The notes beneath the pieces were generated by a model that saw nothing but the letters and a program-made list of their open reading frames with translations, was not told the origin of the DNA and searched no databases. A stretch of DNA of 50,651 nt from Verrucomicrobiota bacterium (lineage in GTDB: Bacteria > Verrucomicrobiota > Verrucomicrobiia > Opitutales > UBA953). The stretch spans positions 1 through 50,651 of the forward strand of contig JAURJZ010000003.1 of the NCBI GenBank assembly GCA_030831965.1. Direction: 5' to 3'. Shown one piece after another: positions 41,119 through 48,997 of the stretch (its first letter is position 1; every line of letters starts with the position of its first letter). The position numbers and the translations under genes are program-made.

Positions 41119-42174
41119 TCAGGCGCCGGCCTGGCGGTTGACCGGGTAGAGGTAGCGGCGGTCGACGGCCTGGGCGGCGACGATGACCGCGGCGCCGAGG
41201 ATGTCGTGCGCGGAGGCGCCGCGCGAGATCTCGGCGGCCGGACGCTCGAGCCCGGTGAGGATCTGGCCGTAGGCGGGGATGCCGGCGACGATCTGGACCA
41301 TCTTGGAGGCGATGTTGCCCGAGTTGAGGTCGGGGAAGACGAGGACGTTGGCCCGCCCGGCGACGGGACCCTCGACGCCCTTGGCCTCGGCGGTGAAGGC
41401 GTCGAGGGCGGCGTCGGCCTGCAGCTCGCCGTCGATCTCCGCCTTGACGCCCAGCTCGCCGGCGCGGCGGCGGGCGATCTCGACCGCGGCCTTGACCCGC
41501 TGGATGGACGGGATGCGGCTGCCGGGCGCGTGGGTGCTGTAGCCCAGCAGGGCGACCCGGGGGAGCTGGTCGGTCAGGTGGGCGGCGAGGCCGGCGGTGG
41601 TCACCGCGATGTCGGCCAGCTGCTCGGGCGTCGGGTCGGGGACAACCGCGCAGTCGGCGAGGAAGAGCACGCCCTGGGCGCCCAGCTTGGCGTTCTCCTC
41701 CGACTCGAGGATGAGCATGGAGGAGACGGTGCGGACACCCTCCTGGCGGGGCAGGGTCTGGAGCATGGCGCGGAGGCCCGAGGCCGCGCTGCCCGTGGCG
41801 CCCGTGACGATGGCGTCGGCTGCGGCCGAGGCGACCATCATGCAGCCGAAGTAGTTGGGGTTGGCGGCGAGCTCGGCCGGGTCGCCCGCGAGGTTGCTCT
41901 GCCCGTAGCGCTGGATGGACGCGAGCTTGTCGGCGTAGGCCTTGGCCTCGTCGGCCCGCTCGGGCTCGAGCAGGCGGATGCCCTCGAGGGGGATGTTGAG
42001 CCGGGCGGCGTTGATCTTGATGCGCTGCCGGTCGCCGAGCAGGATGGGCACGCCCAGCTTCTTGGTCGCGAACTGGCGCGCGGCCTGGATGATGCGCGGG
42101 TCGGCGCCCTCGGTGAAGACGACGCGCTTCGGGTGGTTCTGCAGCCGGGCGGCGAGGCGGGAAATGAGGCTCAT
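41119..42174 (-). CDS. pta: Phosphate acetyltransferase, catalytic PTA_PTB domain
   Basis: Converts acetyl-CoA and phosphate to acetyl phosphate and CoA. 351 residues, corresponding only to the PTA_PTB domain. Family features: VVFTEGADPRIIQAAR at the start, ADAIVTGATGSAASGLRAML in the middle, SSMLILESEE, and GRANVLVFPDLNSGNIASKMVQ near the end. The short form alone is active in other bacteria. No acetate kinase (ackA) is nearby. A hairpin (GGGTCGC/GCGACCC, 42184-42201) lies between its start and the metallophosphatase stop. Confidence 0.94.
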   Translation of the reverse strand: MSLISRLAARLQNHPKRVVFTEGADPRIIQAARQFATKKLGVPILLGDRQRIKINAARLNIPLEGIRLLEPERADEAKAYADKLASIQRYGQSNLAGDPAELAANPNYFGCMMVASAAADAIVTGATGSAASGLRAMLQTLPRQEGVRTVSSMLILESEENAKLGAQGVLFLADCAVVPDPTPEQLADIAVTTAGLAAHLTDQLPRVALLGYSTHAPGSRIPSIQRVKAAVEIARRRAGELGVKAEIDGELQADAALDAFTAEAKGVEGPVAGRANVLVFPDLNSGNIASKMVQIVAGIPAYGQILTGLERPAAEISRGASAHDILGAAVIVAAQAVDRRYLYPVNRQAGA

Positions 42175-42183
42175 GGTCGACGT

Positions 42184-42201
42184 GGGTCGCCTTCGCGACC
42201 C
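42184..42201 (-). other. Short hairpin upstream of pta
   Basis: GGGTCGC (42184-42190) and GCGACCC (42195-42201) form a 7-bp stem with a 4-nt loop, 9 bp before the pta ATG on the minus strand. It could be the metallophosphatase mRNA end or a leader structure. No U tract is present. Confidence 0.35.
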
Positions 42202-42247
42202 GCTCAGGCTAGGGCGGGGAACCCCCGGCGGGCGAGGCAGAAGCGAC

Positions 42248-43501
42248 TCAGCGGCTCAGGTCCAGCCGGGTCAGTTCCCTCCCGTCGAGGGCGGCGAGGA
42301 CGCGGAGGGAGAGCCGCGAGGCCGTTGCCTCGAGGAGCATGACGGTGGCGGCCTTGGGGTCGGGCCCGCCGCCGATGACGGTGGGGAACGGCGGGGTGTA
42401 GCGGACGACCCGGTCGAGCGGCTGGCTGTCCCTGGGGCTGGCCTTGAAGGTGATGGCCTGCTCCTTGCCGGCGGGGATGATCTTCCACTGGTGGTCGTGG
42501 CCGGCGAGGGCGACGTCCACCTTGCCCTCGACGAGGGCCGGGGTCCAGGTGAGCCGGGCGTGCTCGGAGTTCCAGATGCTGTCGTTGAAGAGCGGGATGT
42601 GGGTCGCGAGCACGCGCCAAGGGGCGTCCTTGGCCTTGTCCAGGGCGGACCTGAGGCCGGGCAGCTGGCGCTCGCGCAGGACGTGGAAGACCTCGGGCCG
42701 CTTCTCGAAGTCCTCCCCGGTGTCGGCCCCGAGGAGGGCGACCGGGCCGAGCTCGAAGTCCCATCCCTGGTCGGCGGCGCCGATGCCGCCCTTGGGGTCG
42801 TGTCTGGAGGGGTGGATCCGCGGGGCGAGGAAGAGGTCGTCGACCCGGTCGGCGAAGGCGCCGCGGTAGTCGTGGTTGCCGGGCAGGTAGAGCATCGGCA
42901 CCTCGTCGGCGCGAAGGAGGGTGGCGAGGGCGTGGAGGGTGCGGAAGGTGCGCTCGGCGCCGTCGCGCCCGCTGGGGTCGTTGAAGATGTCGCCGAGGAG
43001 GACGGTGAGCCCGTGGTTCTCGGGGGTGAGGCGCGAGGCGGCGAGGGCGAGGGTGCCGGTCCGGTCGTGCAGGTCGTTGAGGAAGGCGACGCGGGCGCGG
43101 TCGGCGGTGGCGACGGCGCGGAGGCGGCGAAGGCCGCCGTGCGCGGCGCCGTCGACGAGGATGCGGTAGGGGCGGTGGGGCGCGACGGGCGCGTGCCAGA
43201 TCGTCCAGGGCGTGCCGCGGATGGGCCGACCTGCGGCGGGATTGCGCATGAAGACCCGATTTTTATCGGGATCCCAGCCCTCGATGACGACCTCGCGGGC
43301 GGCGCGCGCGGGCACGCAGACCCAGGTGGACACGGCGCCTTGGGTCAGCTGGACGTAGGGGGCGAGGATGTCGGGCAAGGGGTCCTTCTCGAAGTCCGGC
43401 GCCGCGGGTGCCGGTGCTTCCTGCGCGAGCAGCGGGGAGGCGCCGCCGACCAGGGCGGCCAGGGCCAGCGAGCGGAGGAACTCCCTGCGGGTGGGGCGCA
43501 C
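42248..43501 (-). CDS. Tat-exported calcineurin-like metallophosphatase
   Basis: 417 residues. The N-terminus MRPTRREFLRSLALAALVGG is a twin-arginine signal. The phosphoesterase core has FLNDLHD (D143, H145), LLGDIFND (D171), LPGNHD (N209, H210) and ATHIPLFNDS plus AGHDHQW, the five blocks of the calcineurin-like fold with a two-metal site. A beta-rich N-terminal module (about 45-130) precedes it, as in purple-acid-phosphatase-like proteins. The GTG at 43501 is the start because it begins the signal; the nearby ATG at 43505 is out of frame. Substrate unknown. It lies 34 bp after purU. Confidence 0.88.
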   Translation of the reverse strand: MRPTRREFLRSLALAALVGGASPLLAQEAPAPAAPDFEKDPLPDILAPYVQLTQGAVSTWVCVPARAAREVVIEGWDPDKNRVFMRNPAAGRPIRGTPWTIWHAPVAPHRPYRILVDGAAHGGLRRLRAVATADRARVAFLNDLHDRTGTLALAASRLTPENHGLTVLLGDIFNDPSGRDGAERTFRTLHALATLLRADEVPMLYLPGNHDYRGAFADRVDDLFLAPRIHPSRHDPKGGIGAADQGWDFELGPVALLGADTGEDFEKRPEVFHVLRERQLPGLRSALDKAKDAPWRVLATHIPLFNDSIWNSEHARLTWTPALVEGKVDVALAGHDHQWKIIPAGKEQAITFKASPRDSQPLDRVVRYTPPFPTVIGGGPDPKAATVMLLEATASRLSLRVLAALDGRELTRLDLSR

Positions 43502-43535
43502 CCATCACGAGACACCGCCGGGTCGGGGGGGTTCC

Positions 43536-44372
43536 TCAGCGGAAGACGACGGTGCGCTGCCCGGCGAGGAAGACGCGGTCCTCGACGGCGCTCCGGAGAC
43601 CGCGCGCGAGGACGGTGACCTCGATGTCGCGCCCGCGCCGGGCCATGGCCTCGGGGCTATCCGCGTGGTCGACGCGGATGACATCCTGCTCGACGATGGG
43701 GCCGGCGTCCAGGTCGGCGGTGACGAAGTGGCAGGTGGCGCCGACGAGCTTGACGCCCTTGGCGTGGGCCTGGTGGTAGGGCTTGGCTCCGGGGAAGGAC
43801 GGGAGGAAGGCGTGGTGGATGTTGAGGATGCGTCCGGCCAGCGCCTCGCAGGTGGGCGCGTCGAGCACCTGCATGTAGCGGGCGAGAACCATCCAGTCCC
43901 CCTGCGCCTCGGCGAAGAGGTCGCGGATGCGCGCCATGGCCGCCGCCTTCGTCCCGGGCGAGACCGGCACGTGGTGGAAGGGGATGCCGTGGGCCTCGAC
44001 GACCCTGCGGTGGGTCTCGTGGTTGGAGATGACGCAGGGGATGACGAAGGGGAAATCGCCGTCGGCCTGCCGGGCGAGGAGATCGTAGAGGCAGTGCCCC
44101 TCCCTCGAGACGAGGACGACGACCCGGGCGGGCCGGTCGGGGTCCGCAAGCCGGGCGTGGGCGCGGAGGTCGGAGGCGAGCTTGGCGAGGTCGCCTCGGA
44201 GCGCGTCGCCTTGGCGGGGCGACCTGAAGCAGAAGCGCAGGTAGAGGCGGCCGCCCTCCACATGGTGCTGGGCGGAGGAGACGTCGCCCTGGTGGTCGCG
44301 GATCCAGGCCGAGACCTCGGCGAGGAGGCCCGCCCGGTCGGGCAGGTCGAGGGTGAGGCGGTGGCGGTTCAC
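43536..44372 (-). CDS. purU: Formyltetrahydrofolate deformylase
   Basis: Hydrolyses 10-formyl-THF to THF and formate, balancing one-carbon units. 278 residues: an N-terminal ACT domain (RLTLDLPDRAGLLAEVSAWIRDH) and a formyltransferase-like catalytic domain with VSREGHCLYDLL, VISNHETHRR, ILNIHHAFLPSFPGAKPYHQA, and HFVTADLDAGPIVEQD. The Asn-His-Asp catalytic set of this fold is intact. The start is the GTG at 44372, overlapping the TGA of the M60 peptidase gene by 4 bp (GTGA); no internal ATG would keep the ACT domain. Pairing with a secreted-type peptidase gene is unexpected. Confidence 0.94.
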   Translation of the reverse strand: MNRHRLTLDLPDRAGLLAEVSAWIRDHQGDVSSAQHHVEGGRLYLRFCFRSPRQGDALRGDLAKLASDLRAHARLADPDRPARVVVLVSREGHCLYDLLARQADGDFPFVIPCVISNHETHRRVVEAHGIPFHHVPVSPGTKAAAMARIRDLFAEAQGDWMVLARYMQVLDAPTCEALAGRILNIHHAFLPSFPGAKPYHQAHAKGVKLVGATCHFVTADLDAGPIVEQDVIRVDHADSPEAMARRGRDIEVTVLARGLRSAVEDRVFLAGQRTVVFR

Positions 44373-46501
44373 GGGTTGTTGGAGGGGTTGTCCTCGCCGT
44401 GCACCTCGCCGGCGTCGGCCATGGCCTCGTTGCGCGAGCCGAAGAGCGCGGTCTTGGCGCGGGGCGCGGCGGCGAGCGCGGCGGGCTTGGGCGGGAAGTC
44501 CCTGGGCATCCACGGCTTCAGGCCCTTGTTGAAGGCCCTCATGTGGTCGGTGTGCGGCCAGCCGAAGGTGGCGAAGTAGGGCCCCAGGTCGTGACCGGCG
44601 TGCTTGGACCAGATCTTGACGAAGATCTCCTTCTTCCGGTCGTCGGAGTCCTGGCGGGAGAGTGCGGTGACGGCCTCGCCGGCCTGCTTGATCTCCTCGC
44701 GCAGGTTGGTCAGGCGGCCGGTGATCTCGGCGCGCTCGTCGACCTTGGCGGCGGCGGGCTTCGATTCCTTGTCGAGCAGGCGCAGGCGCTTCTCGAGGTC
44801 GGCCTGCTCCCTCTCGAGGGCCTCCTGGGCCTTGGTCAGGGTGCGGCCGGCGCGGTTGTTGGTGCGGGTCACGAGGCCGTCGGCCTTGGCGATGTCCTTC
44901 CGGTCGTTGAGCTCGTCGAAGGTGGCCTGGAGGGGTTCCCATCCGAAGGCGGCGATGGGGTGGTAGTACTGCGCGAGGAGGTGGAAGGGCGAGCCCGCGT
45001 GGGCCTTGTTGTCGAGCGCGAGCTCGTTGGCGAGCGGGACGAGGTCGCTGTGGCCCTGGCCGACCTTCTTGCCCGCGATGCGCTCCATGCAGATGAGGGA
45101 GAAGAGGTTGCAGGTCACCTCGGTGTAGCCCGCGTAGGTCCAGAGGCGGGATTGGCGGTTGTGGCCGAGCTCGTGGAAGAACCCCCAGTTGCCCTCGGTG
45201 GTGAGGTGGCGGATGCTCACCATGTCGGGCGCGCTGGCCAGGTAGCACATGATGGGGTAGCCGGAGTGCATCCACCCGATGGAGATCTCGGCGTCGGCCA
45301 CGATGCGCTCGGGGGAGCGCCGGGGCCCGATGGCGGCGAGCCAGTCGCCGGTGTCCACGATCCTCTCCCAGACCTTCATGAGATCCTCGGGGTAGGGCAG
45401 CTTCCGGAGGAGCTCGGAGGGGACGGAGAGGACCATCCTGCCGCTCACGAGCTCGCCCCAGGGGGCGGGGGCGAGGCGGCGGTTGTCCCACTCGGCCTTG
45501 GTGGTCTTGCCCAGCTCGAAGAAGGGGGCCTCGACGGCGCCGACGATCTCGACGCGGACGCGGTCGCGGGTGCGCTCCCATTCGCCGCGGCCGGGAATCT
45601 CGATGTAGATGGGGCCGCCGAAGGGATTGGCCATCTCGACGGTTCGGGCGTTGAGGGGCTTGGCGTTGGTGAGGACGGGCCAGCGGTGCCAGACGTCGCG
45701 CCTGCCGCCGAGGAGGTTGTCGGAGTGGCAGCCGATGCGCGCCACGAAGCCCTTGTCGATGTCGTCGGCCGGGATGCGGAACGTGATGCGCTCGCCCGGG
45801 GCGGCGTAGAGCCCGGTTGAGTGGCGGCGCGGGATGTTGAGCGGGATGTTGACGGCGGTGATGACGCGGTCGGCGCCGGGCGCGACGGGACCGGGGAACA
45901 GCTCGGCGTCGGGATGGGGCACGCATCGGTCGGGGTCGATGGAGGCCCAGTAGGCCTCGACGATGCCGCGGACGCGCGCCTGCTCCGCGCTGTCGCCCGG
46001 GCTGATGCGGAAGGGGGCCTTGGGGCTGGCCCGGAAGGCGTGGGCGGCGAGGGCCTCCTTCGAGGGCTTCTCGCCCAGCGCGGCCTTGGTCAGGCGCGAG
46101 GAGACGGTCTTGTAGCGGCGGAGCGCGTCGAGGTCGACCGCGTCGGGCTCGTAGACGGGAGGGGGCGGCAGGTCGGCCGCGACCCGGGCCGTCGGCGTCT
46201 CGGCGACGACCTCGGGCTTGGCGAACTCGCCGAGGATCGAGCCTTCCGGCTTGGGCTCGGCCGGGGCCGGGGTCGGGTCGACCACCCTGACGGTCGGCGT
46301 CGGCGGCGCCTCGGCGAGCGGCGCGGGTTCCGGGGGGCGGTTGAGCCGCTCGAGCACGACGATGGCTCCGCCGCCGACCAGCAGCACGAAGAGCAGCCAG
46401 TAGGCGGGGCCTCCCCAAAAGCCGGAATCCTCCGAGGCCCGCGCCGGCGGACGGGGCGGGGGCAGGGGGCGCCGCGGGGACGCGGGTCTGCGGGGAGGCA
46501 T
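44369..46501 (-). CDS. Membrane-anchored M60-family (enhancin-like) metallopeptidase
   Basis: 710 residues (positions below count from the ATG at 46501). Short cytoplasmic Pro/Arg tail, one membrane helix (about 33-50), a Pro-rich linker (about 55-115), then an extracytoplasmic part. The zinc motif HELGH (443-447) with the third ligand E461 (YTE) fits the M60 pattern HExxH-x(8-28)-E. Upstream stretch GDWLAAIGPRRSPERIVADAEISIGWMHSGYP is also typical. A coiled coil (about 565-640) is inserted after the catalytic site. M60 enzymes act on glycoproteins such as mucins. The ATG at 46501 has GAGG 7 bp upstream, one of the few good ribosome sites here. Confidence 0.82.
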   Translation of the reverse strand: MPPRRPASPRRPLPPPRPPARASEDSGFWGGPAYWLLFVLLVGGGAIVVLERLNRPPEPAPLAEAPPTPTVRVVDPTPAPAEPKPEGSILGEFAKPEVVAETPTARVAADLPPPPVYEPDAVDLDALRRYKTVSSRLTKAALGEKPSKEALAAHAFRASPKAPFRISPGDSAEQARVRGIVEAYWASIDPDRCVPHPDAELFPGPVAPGADRVITAVNIPLNIPRRHSTGLYAAPGERITFRIPADDIDKGFVARIGCHSDNLLGGRRDVWHRWPVLTNAKPLNARTVEMANPFGGPIYIEIPGRGEWERTRDRVRVEIVGAVEAPFFELGKTTKAEWDNRRLAPAPWGELVSGRMVLSVPSELLRKLPYPEDLMKVWERIVDTGDWLAAIGPRRSPERIVADAEISIGWMHSGYPIMCYLASAPDMVSIRHLTTEGNWGFFHELGHNRQSRLWTYAGYTEVTCNLFSLICMERIAGKKVGQGHSDLVPLANELALDNKAHAGSPFHLLAQYYHPIAAFGWEPLQATFDELNDRKDIAKADGLVTRTNNRAGRTLTKAQEALEREQADLEKRLRLLDKESKPAAAKVDERAEITGRLTNLREEIKQAGEAVTALSRQDSDDRKKEIFVKIWSKHAGHDLGPYFATFGWPHTDHMRAFNKGLKPWMPRDFPPKPAALAAAPRAKTALFGSRNEAMADAGEVHGEDNPSNNP

Positions 46502-46564
46502 GGCCACGCCTCGGAGCGTGTCGCCCGCCTCGGCGCCGTCAAACCCCGACGGTCACCCTTGGGA

Positions 46565-46592
46565 TTGACCCGTTCCCGGCGCCGCTTACGAC
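46565..46592 (+). promoter_or_regulatory. Candidate leuC promoter
   Basis: TTGACC (46565-46570), 16 bp, TACGAC (46587-46592). The ATG at 46620 is 27 bp further, giving a leader of about 20 nt. A small hairpin, TTGCCC (46599-46604) with GGGCAA (46609-46614), lies in that leader, 5 bp before the ATG, and no Shine-Dalgarno is seen. No leader peptide or T-box is visible. Confidence 0.45.
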
Positions 46593-46619
46593 TGCCCCTT
46601 GCCCCCGCGGGCAACCCTC

Positions 46620-48029
<1,410 letters not shown>

Positions 48030-48031
48030 GC

Positions 48032-48331
48032 ATGCTCGCCCCCGCCGCCGCCCGCGTCCTCGACCGCGCCTCCCGCGGCGAGGCGCTTGCGCGCGCCGCG
48101 GCGGCGGAGTCGGTCGCGTTCCTCGCCGACGTTGCCATCGACGCCTGCCACGATGGCAAGCCGGTCTGCCCCGTGCGCCCCCTCGCCGTGCTCGCCGACA
48201 TCCCCGTCTTCGCCGAGGCGGCGTCCGCGCCGCCCTCCGTTCTGGCCGCCCGGCGCTCCTCGCTGGCCCGGGCCCTGAACCGCCCGGTCGCCTTCCTCGG
48301 CGCCGGCGCCTGGTCGGTCGCCGCCCCCTGA
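48032..48331 (+). CDS. Unknown 99-residue protein between leuC and leuD
   Basis: Starts 2 bp after leuC and ends 59 bp before leuD. Ala-rich, with MLAPAAARVLDRASRGEALARAAAAESVAFLADVA, then two cysteines in DACHDGKPVCPVRPLA, then a helical C-terminus. No signal peptide or membrane helix. I do not recognise a family. The tight spacing to leuC and the run between two leu genes favour a real gene; low complexity in a G+C-rich region argues some caution. A role in the isomerase or its Fe-S cluster would be speculation. Confidence 0.55.
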   Translation: MLAPAAARVLDRASRGEALARAAAAESVAFLADVAIDACHDGKPVCPVRPLAVLADIPVFAEAASAPPSVLAARRSSLARALNRPVAFLGAGAWSVAAP

Positions 48332-48390
48332 TCCCCGCGCGCCTTTGCCCTTTCATCCCCCCATCCCCTGATTCCCCAGCCGCCTCTCCC

Positions 48391-48990
48391 ATGTCCCTCG
48401 CCAAGATCACCCGCATCCCCGGCCGCGCCCTCGCCGTTCCCGGCGACGACATCGACACGGACCGCATCATCCCGGCGCGTTTCCTGCGCTGCGTGACCTT
48501 CGACGGGCTGGGCGAGCACGCCTTCCGCGACGAGCGCTTCACGCCCGAGGGCGTCGCGCGCGAGCACCCCATGAACCGCCCTGACGCGCGCGAGGCCTCG
48601 ATCCTGGTCAGCGGCCAGAACTTCGGCTGCGGCAGCTCGCGCGAGCACGCGCCCCAGTCGCTCTGGCGATTCGGGTTCAAGGCGATCATCGCGGGGAGCT
48701 TCGCGGAGATCTTCTTCGGCAACTCGACCGGCATCGGCGTGCCCTGCGTGACGCTCGGGCCGGGCGACCTGGCCGCGCTGACGGCCTGGGTTCAGGCCAA
48801 CCCCGCCGGCGAGGTCGCCGTGGATCTCGAGGCGATGACGGTTTCCGCGGGCGGCAAGGTGATGAGGGCCGCGATGCCCGACTCGGCCCGCAGCTCGCTG
48901 ACCGCGGGCAAGTGGGACAGCATCGCCGACCTGCTCGAGGGCGGGGCGGAGACGGGGCGGGTCGCCAAGACCTTGCCCTACGTGGCCTGA
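48391..48990 (+). CDS. leuD: 3-isopropylmalate dehydratase small subunit
   Basis: Swivelling-domain subunit of isopropylmalate isomerase. 199 residues, as in E. coli (201). Motifs: GDDIDTDRIIPARFLRCVTFDGLGEHAF near the start and SGQNFGCGSSREHAPQSLWRFGFKAIIAGSFAEIFF in the middle, with the GxGSSREHAP loop that contacts substrate. The upstream 59 bp are pyrimidine-rich with no Shine-Dalgarno. It ends 7 bp before the convergent heparinase gene's stop. Confidence 0.96.
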   Translation: MSLAKITRIPGRALAVPGDDIDTDRIIPARFLRCVTFDGLGEHAFRDERFTPEGVAREHPMNRPDAREASILVSGQNFGCGSSREHAPQSLWRFGFKAIIAGSFAEIFFGNSTGIGVPCVTLGPGDLAALTAWVQANPAGEVAVDLEAMTVSAGGKVMRAAMPDSARSSLTAGKWDSIADLLEGGAETGRVAKTLPYVA

Positions 48991-48997
48991 GCCTGGC

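Noticed and set aside
39959-42174. A frameshifted single long pta gene
   Set aside because: The catalytic part comes first, then the BioD-DRTGG part, the reverse of the fused order, and each has its own good start and stop.
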